A DNA stretch of 64,000 nucleotides from Podocnemis expansa (Eukaryota > Chordata > Testudines > Podocnemididae): contig ML682003.1 in NCBI GenBank assembly GCA_007922195.1, positions 5,474,856-5,538,855 on the forward strand. The letters run 5' to 3'. The position numbers were made by a program, and so were the translations under genes. Below the pieces are notes generated by a model. It had not been told where the DNA came from. It did not search any database and saw only the letters and a list, made by a program, of their open reading frames with translations. Within the stretch, counting starts at the first letter, position 1, and the number at the start of each line of letters is the position of its first letter. Positions 1 to 10,639 of this stretch are shown here, one piece after another.

Positions 1-36
1 GTTGTTTCGAAATAAGGAGTGTGTGTGGACATACCC
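1..36 (+). repeat. Right-end fragment of the TTTCGAAA foldback-like element
   Basis: These 36 bases are identical to 2931-2966, the right end of the complete-looking copy further in, and the two diverge immediately afterwards. The fragment includes one TTTCGAAA core (5-12). The rest of this copy would lie left of the window. The identity is seen directly; calling it a transposon terminus is inference. Confidence 0.7.
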
Positions 37-2220
37 ACAGAGTGATCAGCCTGGCAGAAATTCACCTCCCTTCCTCCTCACCTCCTTGGGGGCACAATGG
101 CTTAGCTCACATTTGCTCAGTGCTCTGAATGCTGAGCTGGGTGACCCCAGGAGCCAGCTCTCCCCAGGTCCCATCTGGCTGGCAGTAGGCAGCATTTGGG
201 GTCCACAGATGTAGACGGGGCTCCTAGTCCGAATCAGCCCATGGCACTGAGGGGTCTGTCAGAACAGACCCTCCTCAGCCTTGCTGCATGTTGAGGCACT
301 GGTCTGTCATGCCTGGCCCATCCCTGGGGCACGAGAGCTGAAATCATGACCATCCTTGGGGGAGAGCACACCATTGCTGTGTGTCCTGGTCAGTGCCATC
401 CCCATATTGCGTAGTACCAGCAGTCCCATCTATGAACTAGGCCCACACGGTGCCCAGTGTTGCACAACCATAGAATAAAAAGGCCCCAAAGGGCTTCCAG
501 ATGAAGGACAAGACAGGAGACGATGGGTGTGGACAGACGGATGAGGGAGTGCCAGGAAACAGTGGTACAATAGCAGTTAGTGTGGCAGGCATCGGCCTCA
601 GCCAGCAGAACCTCCCACGGCCATGTTTTCCAGAGGCAGGCTGGTGAAAGGGGGTGTGAAGCAGGGTGTGATGAGATGACAGGGTCTAAGCAGGCTGTGT
701 GACATGCTGCACCCCATGTAAATCTGTGTGATGTGCTGTGTGTGTAACCCCCTCCTTTTTCTCCGTGGGTTACTTGGGAACAGACAACATCCACGTATGC
801 ACAGACACCTAGAGTTGGCAACAAAAGGAGATCTTGAGTTTCACGGTGGTGATGTTGGATAAGTGGGAATCCTCTGTCCACCCCCTGTCACAGTCCCATT
901 GCTCTTCCAGGAACTAAAAATTGGCGGTGCCTCCATCAGGCTGGACCCTGCAGTGAGCACACTGAGGGCTGCCTTGGGAGCCTTCAGGACAGTCTGGCAT
1001 GCCTCTAATTCACTAGGCCAATTGTGCACACTGTACATTTGATATACTTGAGTTTGCATGAACTTACCTTTACTCAACAAATAAAGGGAACTTGGCACGA
1101 GAGGGGAGCTGAATAAATCAATTAACAAACATAGAATAGAGTAATAAAGGAAACCGTGTAACTGGCATTTACTCTGCCACTATTTACCCCACCTGCGCAG
1201 TGCAAACTCCCCCACTGTTCAGAGCCCCGGTCCCTTCCTTGTGTGAGGAGACTGGGAGGTGTGAGGAAGCAGACAGCACTCTGTTGGCTCAGTGTTTCAG
1301 TTCAGCCAAGGTATCACACCGAAGGTTTGGAGTTGGCCCAACCAAATGTCAGCAGCCCTGGCCCTGGCTGGAAGAGAAACTTCGCTGACTTGTTTCAGGC
1401 CCAGCCAAAGTCTCTCTGCTGTGTCCCTTCCTTGGCAAACCCTAACCCCATATGGGGGGGCAGGGCGGCACTCAGACCACTCACTGCGGGCCCACTTTGG
1501 TCAGCTCCAGGCTCAGTCCCTGCTCTGGCTTGCAACGCCACCGACCTCTAAAGCTCCCAGCTCAACCAAACTTCCAGCAGGCTCCCACAGCAGCCTTGAG
1601 ACCCCCAGCAGCAGCTTCCAGCATGGCCCACGCTCTATCCCCAAATGGGGTCTACCCAGCCCTGTTCTGTGCTCCCCAGAGGAGGAAGGGTCTTACCCCC
1701 TTTTTCCAAGGCATCCTGGGAGTTATAGTCTCCCAGGTGGGATTTGTAGCACACAGGATCTTCTTAAATGCAAAACTCCAGGTTAATGTCTGAAGCCCTG
1801 CAAGTACAGGGTGCCTACAGGCGTGCCATTCATATTCACCCTCACAGGGTAACTGGTATGGTCTAATGCAAAGTGTGTCGCATCAAGTGTTTTGGGAATG
1901 CTCACGACATGCTCCACAATACCTCTATGGTTGCACATGTCCTGCAGCATTTGTTTCAGCATGTCCAGTGCTTGCCCCTGGGGGGCCCAGGCTGCTTGAT
2001 CCCACTCAACATCCTGCTGTGTGAGCTGGTTCATTTCTGCTGCTTGAGGTGAGCAGAACTTGGACAGAAAATGCATCATCTCTTTGAAGCACCCTGACCC
2101 TTCCTATCCACTGCAGCTGGCACATGTCTACCTGCCTTGGTCCAGTAGGCCTTTGCTTTTCGTGCCTCTGCCATGAACAGACGTCCGGTGTATAGCACCT
2201 CATGCAGGTCACGTCACATT
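37..2220. other. Non-coding stretch, no gene recognised
   Basis: No open frame here resembles a protein I know. The minus-strand open frames across 1783-2269 are short and unrecognised; they could be a transposon remnant. A good match to the Staf/ZNF143 site (reverse of ACTACAATTCCCAGAATGC, with a few differences) lies at 1711-1732. No promoter or RNA gene is evident. Confidence 0.5.
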
Positions 2221-2966
2221 GGCTGTGTTCACACGGCACTTTTGTTTCGAAACAACCTCGTTGTTTCAAAACAAAAAAAAACCATGTTCACACGACGCAC
2301 AGTTGTTTCGAAACAAGGGGAAGCCGGGGATTCCCGAGGGCGCGTCGGGGGGGGGGGGGATGCCCCGACACGCCCCCTGCCGGCGCGTCAGGCCGGGGAT
2401 TCCCGAGGGTGTGTCGGGGGGCCCCGGCAGCGGCGGGCTGCAGCCGCGCGCCGGGGCCGCGCCTCCAGGTTGGGGGGCAGCAGGGGTTTTAAAGCCCCTG
2501 GGGTGAAGTGCCCTGCTGCCCGCTCCTGGCGGGTGCTTGCAGGGGGCTGCATGCACCCGCCAGGTGAGGCGCGGTGCCTGCAGTCCCCTTCAGGCACCGG
2601 CAGCGTGCGGCGCAGCCCCGCGCCCCTCCCCACAGCCTGTGGACACCCCTCAGCACCCCCGCCCGGGTGCTGAGGGGTCAGCCCTTCCTCCCAGGGTGCT
2701 TAGCACCCTGGGAGGAGGGGCACATGTTGTCTCGGAACACTTTGTTCCGAAACAACATGTCCGAACAGGGCTGTTTCGAAACCTCTGTTTCGAAACAACT
2801 CTGTTTCGACAGGTAACGAGGTTTAAGTTATTTCGCAAAGACCACGGCCATTTCGAAAGAAGCGGTTTGCTTCTTTCGAAATGGCTGTGCGTCGTGTGGC
2901 CATGGCACTCCTTATTTCGAAACAACCTCTGTTGTTTCGAAATAAGGAGTGTGTGTGGACATACCC
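2221..2966. mobile_element. Hairpin-rich foldback-like element with TTTCGAAA cores
   Basis: The 8-mer TTTCGAAA occurs eight times here (2245, 2306, 2774, 2788, 2851, 2874, 2915, 2935). The ends are imperfect inverted repeats: about 2221-2256 matches the reverse complement of 2931-2966. Each end is itself a hairpin: 2240-2256 with 2260-2276 (16 of 17 pairs) and 2907-2926 with 2931-2950 (20 of 20). Inside lie perfect stems 2526-2536/2553-2563, 2573-2580/2591-2598, 2645-2658/2665-2678, 2687-2700/2702-2715 and 2847-2863/2869-2885. The centre (about 2320-2720) is very GC- and CpG-rich. There is no plausible protein. It looks like a non-autonomous foldback-type DNA element, but family and target duplication are unidentified. 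Confidence 0.6.
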
Positions 2967-3017
2967 TTTGTGGATTTAACTCCACCACGAGAGTCCCCAA
3001 CACTGGACCAGAACATC

Positions 3018-3183
3018 GCGTTGATGATGACGGGGTTCAAACCCTGTGCAGGGCGCGGCAAGGCCTTCCCCTGGGATTACCCCCATGGGAAGTGCCTTAG
3101 GTGCCTGGGCAAAGACCACATGGTCTCGGCGTGTTCCATTTGTCTCTCCTTTAAACCAAGAACGATCAAGGAGAGGGAACAGT
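3018..3183 (+). pseudogene. DIRS gag-like N-terminal zinc-knuckle fragment
   Basis: The translated segment contains a Cys-X2-Cys-Leu-Gly-X2-His-X5-Cys-X2-Cys pattern followed by a basic stretch, as in the N-terminal part of DIRS-type gag proteins. The frame ends at a stop at 3183-3185, and the later gag block lies in another frame, so the gene is broken. The assignment rests on motif spacing and on the downstream gag and terminal-repeat matches. Confidence 0.5.
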
Positions 3184-4446
3184 GATGCCACGCCCTAGCC
3201 TTGGAGGAGGCTCAGCACCCTTCATCCGAGGCTTCGGGTTCACACCCAGCACTGAGACTCAGCTTGGCGCTGGAGCCTACGCAGCACCTTGCCACCGGTG
3301 GCCGCTGCCGCACCACCACCTCGGTGCTGACTCCAGCACTGCAGTGCCTACCCGGCACCTCGGCACCTTAGCACTGATGGAGGTCACCCTCAGCTAGCCC
3401 AGCCCCGATGGTGCCAGGCTCGCCTCGGCACCACACCATGTCATCTCCAGTGCCAACGGTATGGTACAGCCAAACCTCACCCGTGCTGAGTTCGCCCCAG
3501 CACTGGCTGACTCCACCCTTGGCACCGCAGAGCCTGGTGCCACAGGAGCGGGGGCCTTCCCGCCCGGGCAGTCCTCCCTCCCCCAGCAAGGACTTGCCCA
3601 TGACTCAAGTAGAGTTGCTTCTTGTCCCGTCCACCCCGGAAGTGGTGGAGGCAGCATGAGCCCTGCTGCTACTCCCAACTCCCTCTGCCCCACCTCCAAT
3701 CAGAAGGGGCAAACCGGCCTTCATCTCGAAGGCCTGGGTTCACCTGGGATGCTCACCCTCACCTTCCAGTCCCCCGTCTTCCACTCCACCAGGGGCTGAC
3801 ACCACTCCCCCCCTGGCACCAGGCTGGGAATCTCGATCCCCTTCCTCCGTCTCCAGTCCGGAAGAGGGACCTTCTAGGGGCTCTAAACGGCCCTGGCGCC
3901 ACACATCGGCCCCATCACCCTTCTGGTTTCGGCTGCAAGAATGGTTCCCCCAGGGAACTCCCTCCCCTCCACGGCGGGCTCCTGGTGCCATGCTGTCCCC
4001 AGCACCAGAGTCTTTTACGGGAAACTTTTCGGCGCATTTTGACCTGTTGCGCTGGGCTACAGCCCATTTAGGTATGGAGGTGGAGCCCTTGAGTCTTCCC
4101 CCCGATACCCTGTTGGGGCCGGCCTTCACCTCGATGGCGCCTTTAGCAGTCCCACCCCACCCAAGCGTATGAGACCTCGCATGCTCCCAGTGGCAGAGCC
4201 CAAGCTCTGTCCCCCCGGTTTCGGATACGGCGAGCATGAAGTATCGGGTATCCAAGTCAGGCTACCCTCCCTTGCTGGCCACCCAGTTCCCCCTAGGGAC
4301 TTGGTCCAGATGGCAATGGGAGCTGGGGAACCCCCCAGGAACCCCCTCCCCCCCTCCAGGGAAACGAGGGAGCTGGATCTGCTAGGCCCTAAGGTTTATT
4401 CTTCAGCGGCCTTCCAATTACGAGTGGCAAACAACTAGGCTATAAC

Positions 4447-4750
4447 CAGCAGATACTTGCTGGATGTCTGGGAGTCACTCGGGAAATTTAGAAATATGCT
4501 TCCACCCGAGGCCAGGGAAGAGTATGATGCCTTCCTGGAGGAAAGCAACATAATCTCGCAAGACCTCCTCCTTTCGGCTTGCAATGTGGTGGACACCGCT
4601 GCTCGCACCATGGCCTCAGCGGTTACCCTCCACAGGGTAGCATGGCTTAGGGAGGCTAGAGTGCCCCCTAATGCACAGCAGGCAGTTCTGAACATGCCCT
4701 TTGAGGGGGATGTTTTGTTTCCCCTGAAACCCTCTCTGTGGTGGGCACAG
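4447..4750 (+). pseudogene. DIRS gag-like C-terminal block
   Basis: This frame encodes a helical segment with the order Ser-Gln-Asp-Leu-Leu-Leu-Ser-Ala, Asp-Thr-Ala-Ala-Arg-Thr-Met-Ala, Trp-Leu-Arg, then Pro-Phe-Glu-Gly-Asp-X-Leu-Phe. This is the layout of the most conserved region of vertebrate DIRS gag proteins. It is in a different frame from the upstream zinc-knuckle fragment. The following codons drift into unrelated sequence, so this is a remnant. Confidence 0.55.
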
Positions 4751-6992
4751 CCCGGGATCCTTGAGGAGAGGCCAAATATTTCAGCCTTCTCCCTCCTTGA
4801 CCCACCCCCCCGACTTAGCTCCCCACTTCCCCAGGAGGGACAGTCCCTTTCCTTCCCGCTTTACTCATGGCGAAAAGTGGGCCTTTGCCTCCCCTTTCCA
4901 CAAGGAGGGGCCCCTCTGATCACCACCACCCTCTTTACCCTTAAGGTGCAGGGGGCCCTAGGGCGTCACTGCTGCAGACAGCCAACCCCCCCCACCCTTC
5001 TTTAGGGAAGGCAGGTCAAGTGGGAACCATCCTGATCCTTCCTCGTTCTTCCCCTTCTCCAATCGCAGGAGCAAGACTTAGATCAGGACGCCGGGGGCCG
5101 ACAATACAACGATGCCCACTCACGGTGCCGGTACCCCAATACCATAGCTAACCCCCCACCCATTGAGCAGCGACTTCCCCAAAGACAGAAACCACCCCTC
5201 TTCTATTCCTAGCAGCCTTCCTTCCCGAATATTCCCCACTGCGTTCCCCACCCTAACACCTCACCGAGGGATGGAGGCGCGTCTCATTGTAGCCTCAGCT
5301 GCTGTGGGGCTCCAAGATGCGCACATCCAAAGCCTACATGCAACAGGACTGTGCCTGTGGCCATGGTGCGTGTCCCAGGTAGGCTCCCTCATATCCAGGT
5401 CAGGGGAAGGGGAGGGGATACCCCTGGTCGCACCACCGTTTTCTGTGCTGCGACCCAACCCCCATTTGACAGGAATTTCTCTTGCACACTGAAAGGACAC
5501 GTTTGTGTAGCAATACAGCTACCTGGATAGCCATTTTATCGGGAAGGTATCTTTAGACCAGGTCTTATCCCTGCACGGGTCCTAGGTACAGTCATTCCTC
5601 CTTTTTCTCCCACCCTCGCATGGTTCCACATCTCTACCTTCTGGTGATCTAGTGGGAACCAGGGGTCCACCTCAGGAACCCTCACCTTTGTCTAACCTCT
5701 TTGAGGTATCCCACACTCCCCCAACCTCACCAAAGTACGACCAGGGGCACCCTTCTAAACCCTGAAGGGGAACACCTTCTTATGACCATACGTTGGGAAA
5801 CTGCAAAGGGTCTGTCCCTTCGAGTGCCCTCCCACCTATATTTCCTGCTTTGGTATCCACTGCCTTCTGGACAGCTGTCTCTACTTCCAGGGCACTTGCA
5901 TAATCTTCTTGCTCTATGGTCCTATTCCCTGGCGGGACACGACACCCCCCTTCCACCCTGCCTTCCCGCGGGACCGTCTCACTACGCCGCGTGTAGTCCC
6001 TTAGTGCTACTGCGGTTCTTCCAATGCGCGTTGGTGGTGCCCAGCAGCTTTGCAGTCCCCTCTTTCCATTTTCAAGGACCCGTTGACACCCACTGCCGTC
6101 TGATGACATGATACACAGAGAACCCATTTCTATATAACATATAACAGTTTGGGGTTGTACCCCTTTTATTCGCCTTCTGGCTCCCTCTGGGGAGAAAACT
6201 TCATTGGATTCTCGGATCGCGGGGTGTCCTTCAGATGCGGCAGCTGCCACCTTGTTGCGGTCCCATTCTCTAGCTTAGGAAGGAACCTCCCTTGGCAGCG
6301 GAGTTCTTCAATATCCATGTATTGAAGAGTTTTCTCCTTGGCAGCCCTGGCATGGTAAAGTGGTAACGTTATCCCTCTGGCAAGCACTATAGCTACCAAG
6401 TCCACAGCCTTTCACGGCTCTCCTTCAATTCTTTTGGTCGCCGAGGGGCTGACAAGACGGTAGTAAGAGTTCTCTCCTGTCCCTCTTATTCCCCCCCTCT
6501 CATCTTAGAGAGAGCTTCGCGATGCAAACCCTGCAAGCTTAGACCAGCAGGACCCTCCTCCACCTTCTAGCGCCCTGCGGGCCCTAGTAGGACCATCTCA
6601 TTAGCATTGCCTCAGGCCACCTTGCTGTTAGTGACCTTTGTCATGGTGCCTGCTTGGCTGAAAACATGCGCTTCCATGCTACCAGATCGTTAATCATCAT
6701 ACTGTAGGCCTCTGTCCTGCTTGGCTTGACTCCATATGCCGCGGCTTAGTGTCTCGTGGTCTTCTCAGTCACCCTTGAGCTCATCTTACGACCTTGTATC
6801 CTCATTTCTCTCTTTTAACCAGACGGCTTGCTTGGCCACATCCTAGATAAGGGGCAATGTCATTCCCTTACTTTTCCCTGCGTACTCAGTAGTCGCCAGA
6901 TCAGTCCAGGACTACGTGGCTCCTGCAAAACCTTCGGGTGCTCTATGCCTACCCTTTCTTTGTTCTCACGTGAGACATGCCCATATGGCTAG

Positions 6993-7270
6993 CAGGGGCA
7001 TTGCTGGCACTGGGCACTCTGGGGCACGTGCCCCGAACCCCAGTGCCAGTGCCCCAGATCTCCAGCCCAATCAGGCTGGAGATCCAGGGCCCGGCTACTG
7101 GTGGCTGCAGCAGCCCCGTCCCCGGCTGGGGATCCGGGGCCTGGCCACCTGCGGTGGCACCTGTCCCTGTCCCCGGCCAGGGGGCGAGGCCTGCAGTCTG
7201 GGGGTGTGGCCTGTGGGACGGGGAGTGGGGCCTGTGCCCCAAGTTCCTTCCCCAGCCAGCGAAGCCCCTG
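6993..7270. mobile_element. Non-autonomous hAT-like element, perfect 8-bp TSD
   Basis: The segment is flanked on both sides by the identical 8-mer atggctag (6985-6992 and 7271-7278). It begins CAGGGGCATTGC and ends with the near reverse complement GCGAAGCCCCTG. An 8-bp duplication with CAGGGG termini is characteristic of hAT transposons. The 278-bp interior is GC-rich, without a coding frame, and contains a perfect 11-bp inverted repeat (GATCTCCAGCC and its complement around 7057-7085). It sits inside the DIRS-like element and so inserted later. Confidence 0.8.
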
Positions 7271-7687
7271 ATGGCTAGTCTCTTTTGCTAGCTTTTTGTG
7301 TTCTCCTTCGACTCCATGTGACATGGCCTATGCCCAGACATTGTAGTCTGTTGGTTACATTCTACGTGTTTTCCTCCTATGCAGGGCACCCACGCAACCT
7401 GTTTTTGTTAGGTTGTGTCCTTTTCTCCAGCTCAGGTGACCTTGTCTGACCTGCTTATGCGTTCTGCCTTGGTGGGTTTGGTCTTGCCCTGTTCTGGGTT
7501 GACCCTCAGCTCTTGCTTCTTCTGGACCCGTCAACGCCTGCTCGCCTCTTGACTTTGGTGAGCGTCTTGCTGTGGGGCCTCTACTTTACAGGGCTTGTTG
7601 CTGTGCTGAAGGTGGAAGTACCAACTCCACCTGCCATCCATCAGCATGGCTAGTAGTCACCTATGACTGAATGCATCCAAGCAGCGC

Positions 7688-7995
7688 TTGAAGAAGAACA
7701 GTGGGTTACTCACCAGTAACTGTCCTTCTTCGAGATGGGCTGCTCGGATCCATTCAGGTCCCTCCCCTCCATCCCCACTTCTGGAGGTGGCGACTCTAAG
7801 GAACTGAGGAGGGGGCTGGGAGGTGGCCGTATATATAGCCACGGGTGGCGCGAGGGGTGGTGGCCGCCTCCCCTCTTCTGACAGGCTAGGACAAGTTTTT
7901 CCGGCCAATCCGGCGCTCCAGCACGGAGACACCTATTACTGAATGGATCCAAGCAGCCCATCTCGAAGAAGGATGGTTACTGGTGAGTAACCCAC
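7688..7995. repeat. DIRS-like terminal inverted-repeat region
   Basis: The left arm (about 7696-7758) and right arm (about 7933-7990) are inverted copies. Both contain the sequence around CAGTGGGTTACTCACCAGTA or its complement, and the segment reading cccatctcgaagaagga or its complement. The left arm is also self-complementary and can fold as a hairpin. Between them, on the minus strand, lies a TATA-like GCTATATATAC (around 7830-7841), as expected if the right terminus is an inverted copy of a promoter-bearing left terminus. Reading 7688-7995 as the DIRS right terminus is inference. Confidence 0.55.
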
Positions 7996-10113
7996 TGATC
8001 TCAGTGCTGTGTAGTCTTTGTGGGGCAAAGTTTCTAGGCATAAGCAAGAAATTCCCAGTGCTTAGCCTGGATTAGCCCTCAAGGACATCAAGAGCTTGCT
8101 GAACATACAAACTTCTGTTACTTTGTGAAATTTAAGGTTGTAACTATGTATCTATGGTTAGCTGCTCTAACCCTCTAAATAACTCTGTTTTCTTTTTACT
8201 TTTAATAAATGGGGATTTAGTTTATTTGGCTAAGCATAACATAGCTTCTCTGGTATGAGACCTAGGCACAGCTGACCTAGGATAACTGGTCCTATAAGAT
8301 GAGGAGTGATCCGACTTTTGCTGGGATCCTTGTAAGGGACCAGCTATCATACAGGTGGACAGATCAGGGCTTCCAAGGGGAGTGTCTGTGACTCCACAGT
8401 TAGGCTGTTGTCATGCCTGAGGAGCTTACGCTGGCTAACTGTTGGTGAAATCTGACTCCTAACAGTTGGTCCTGAGGCTGTTCCTCATGCTCATGGGTCA
8501 CGGCAGGCAGTGTTCTGTGTGTCTTCTCTGGATACCTCTGGTCTGGGTTTGTGCCCAGCTGCATGCGCAGCCATCTGTAGCGACTGGGTGGGCCCAGAGA
8601 AGTTGCCAGGCTGCTGGACCAGATCTGCCCATTCCTTGCCCCACAGATCACAAAGATTCTGGCCTTCCAGAGTCCAGCAGGATGCCACCGGTTGTGGGCA
8701 GTGGATAGTGGCACCTTTAGAGTGCGCCAGACAGTGACTTTCAGTCTATGCAGCTGTGTCACTTGCCTGGTGGCTCCTTACCCCCTCCATGCTGCTTACT
8801 CAGGCTGTACGGGCCTCAGCATGTTCTAGGACATCTACGCTGCACATTGCCATGTGCCTGCCAGTAGAGAGGGTGGTGCCACTGGACCTTTCCTTTATGG
8901 TAAGCACAAGGGTTCCTCCATGGGGACAGTTTCCCTTCACTGCTTTCCTTCCAGGCACCCCCTGCCTTTGAAACCTGCCCGTGTGCTTTCAAAATGGTCT
9001 CTGTTCTCCTTCTTTTGCTTCTTGCAAGGCAGCTCTGAAATCCTGATTCTACACCATGATCAGCTCCATGGCTGTCTCCTCAGAGGGGCCTGTGGTGCCA
9101 GCCACCCACTCCCACAAACTTCACTTGGTAGCCCTGGTTCTTTTTTGGGTTGCTTGTGCTGAGGCCACACTTCCCCACAGGCTGCGGGGCTCTCATCGTA
9201 CGTGATTATGTTGTGCTTGCTCTTTGTTATAGGGGTGTGTGAGTCAGTTCCCCCCATGGAGACACATTGCAGGAGGCTCTGTGAACCAGCTGAAGTCACA
9301 CGGGTCATTTCCCTGTTCCCACAGCTGCATGCACGGAATTTGATATTGACCCTCTTTGTCCTGGCAGCCCACACCTAATAGGCTTTCAGACTCCAGGAGA
9401 GAGTTGTGATGTCGTCATTGCTGTCCAAATCGCCCTCCCCTTCTAGTACCCTGCTGAATGCGTCCTTCTGGGAGTGTCCTCTGCTTTAGCACAGGGGCTA
9501 AAATAGTTCAACTTGGCGCGTTCCTCGTGGGCTGCTGCCTGGCGGAGCACTTCCCCTTTCCCCATTCCTCTTGTGTAAATGCTTCGCATGAGGGGCTGGA
9601 ATGCTGACCACCTGCTTTTCCTTGCTGTTGTCTCAGGGGATGTATTGCTGGGTGTGTCCTGCTTCCGGGGGCTTCCAGCCTTTCTCCTGTGGTTTCTACC
9701 ACATCTCTTCTTGCCAAGCATTTTCCTGGAGCAGCTCCTCCTGCAGGGGCAGACTAGCCCGGCCTGAATCTGGCCTCTTGTGAGATTGCCTGGAGCAGAC
9801 CATGTGTGTGAGGCAGTAACGCAGGGGTCCACCCCCCTTTGCTTTGAGTAGCCCTAGGATGTTGTGAGCTTTGGCATGGTGCAGCCGACTCTGCCTCATT
9901 CTCCGGCAGGTTAACTAATGGCTTGATTGGCCTATTACTGTCCCCCTGCATGCCTGGGTCTGTGTGCCCCTGGAATACCTTTTACTACCAGGTCCATCAC
10001 TGGGCTACATGTGGGTCTGCAAACCCAGGGCTCCGGGGGCATCAGGCCAAGCTCCCTGGCTCCCATTGCCAGAGGCTACCCTCCAAAGAATGCCCCACTC
10101 TGGCATGGGCACC
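7996..10113. other. Non-coding stretch, probably old repeats
   Basis: No host gene is recognised. AATAAA-type hexamers near 8203-8210 and a few open frames on both strands (for example minus 9443-9832) do not match any family I know. The stretch probably includes old retroelement sequence, but I cannot assign it. Confidence 0.4.
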
Positions 10114-10375
10114 ATGTCATTCATAGACTCATAGACTCTAAGGTCAGAAGGGACCAATATGATCATCTAATCTGACCTCCTGCACAGCGCAGGCCACAAA
10201 ACCTCACTGATCCACTCCTACGATGAACCTCAAACCATAACTGCACTATTAAAGTCCTCAAATCATGATTTAAAGATCTAATACAGAGAATTAACCAGCA
10301 AGTGAGCCATGCCTAATGCTACAGAGGAAGGAAAAAAAACCTCAGCGCCACACTAGCAATAGGGCAGCTGAGCCC
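10114..10375 (-). mobile_element. CR1 LINE 3' tail
   Basis: The plus strand opens with a short direct repeat (tcatagactcatagactc) followed by aaggtcagaagggacc and a bipartite segment ending in ctgacctcctgcac. This is the reverse complement of the CR1 LINE 3' end with its terminal octamer repeats. The 3' end of the LINE is therefore at the low coordinate and the element lies on the minus strand. The version with TAAGGTCAGAAGGGACC is the form common in turtles. The copy is 5'-truncated and non-coding. Confidence 0.85.
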
Positions 10376-10639
10376 AGGTTATGTTGAACAGGTGGAAATT
10401 TATTAACTTTATTAACTTTATTAACCCTGGACCTGGCTCTGGACCAGCTCGCCTGTTCCACTGGTGCCCACTCAACAACAGCCCTTCCCTCCCACCAGGC
10501 AGTGTGGGCCATCAGACCGCAATTCCACTGATCATGACACAAGGGCGGACCTTCCCAGTCCAGCCCCTCACTTGACAAAAGGGAGACAAAAGAAGATGCT
10601 ATGGGGTCTTGTGCTCTAGAGTGGGGGGGCAGGGGCAGG

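Larger units (their letters stand above)
2967..7995 (+). mobile_element. Decayed DIRS-like (tyrosine-recombinase) retrotransposon
   Basis: Several pieces in the order expected for a DIRS element lie on the plus strand: a gag-like zinc-knuckle (about 3018-3183), a Ser/Pro/Thr-rich low-complexity stretch with repeated GGCACC-type codons (3200-3900), the conserved gag C-terminal block (4447-4750), faint reverse-transcriptase-like remnants (about 5280-5560), a sequence resembling the C-terminus of a DIRS tyrosine recombinase (about 7555-7672), and an inverted-repeat terminal region (7688-7995). Frames are broken by many stops and shifts, so nothing is functional. The left terminal repeat is not seen; the element starts abruptly beside the foldback-like element. 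A hAT-like insertion (6993-7270) interrupts it. Gag and terminal parts are the best supported; the pol assignment is weak. Confidence 0.6.

Noticed and set aside
1783..2269. Minus-strand open frames that might be a small gene
   Set aside because: No recognisable domain, no promoter or splice context, and adjacent to transposon ends; left as an unassigned possible repeat remnant.
7826..7842. TATATATA-type box as a host-gene promoter
   Set aside because: It sits within the inverted terminal unit of the DIRS-like element and no host exon follows on either strand.
9060..9832. Minus-strand open frames as a retroelement or gene
   Set aside because: No motif could be named with confidence; kept only as unassigned non-coding sequence.
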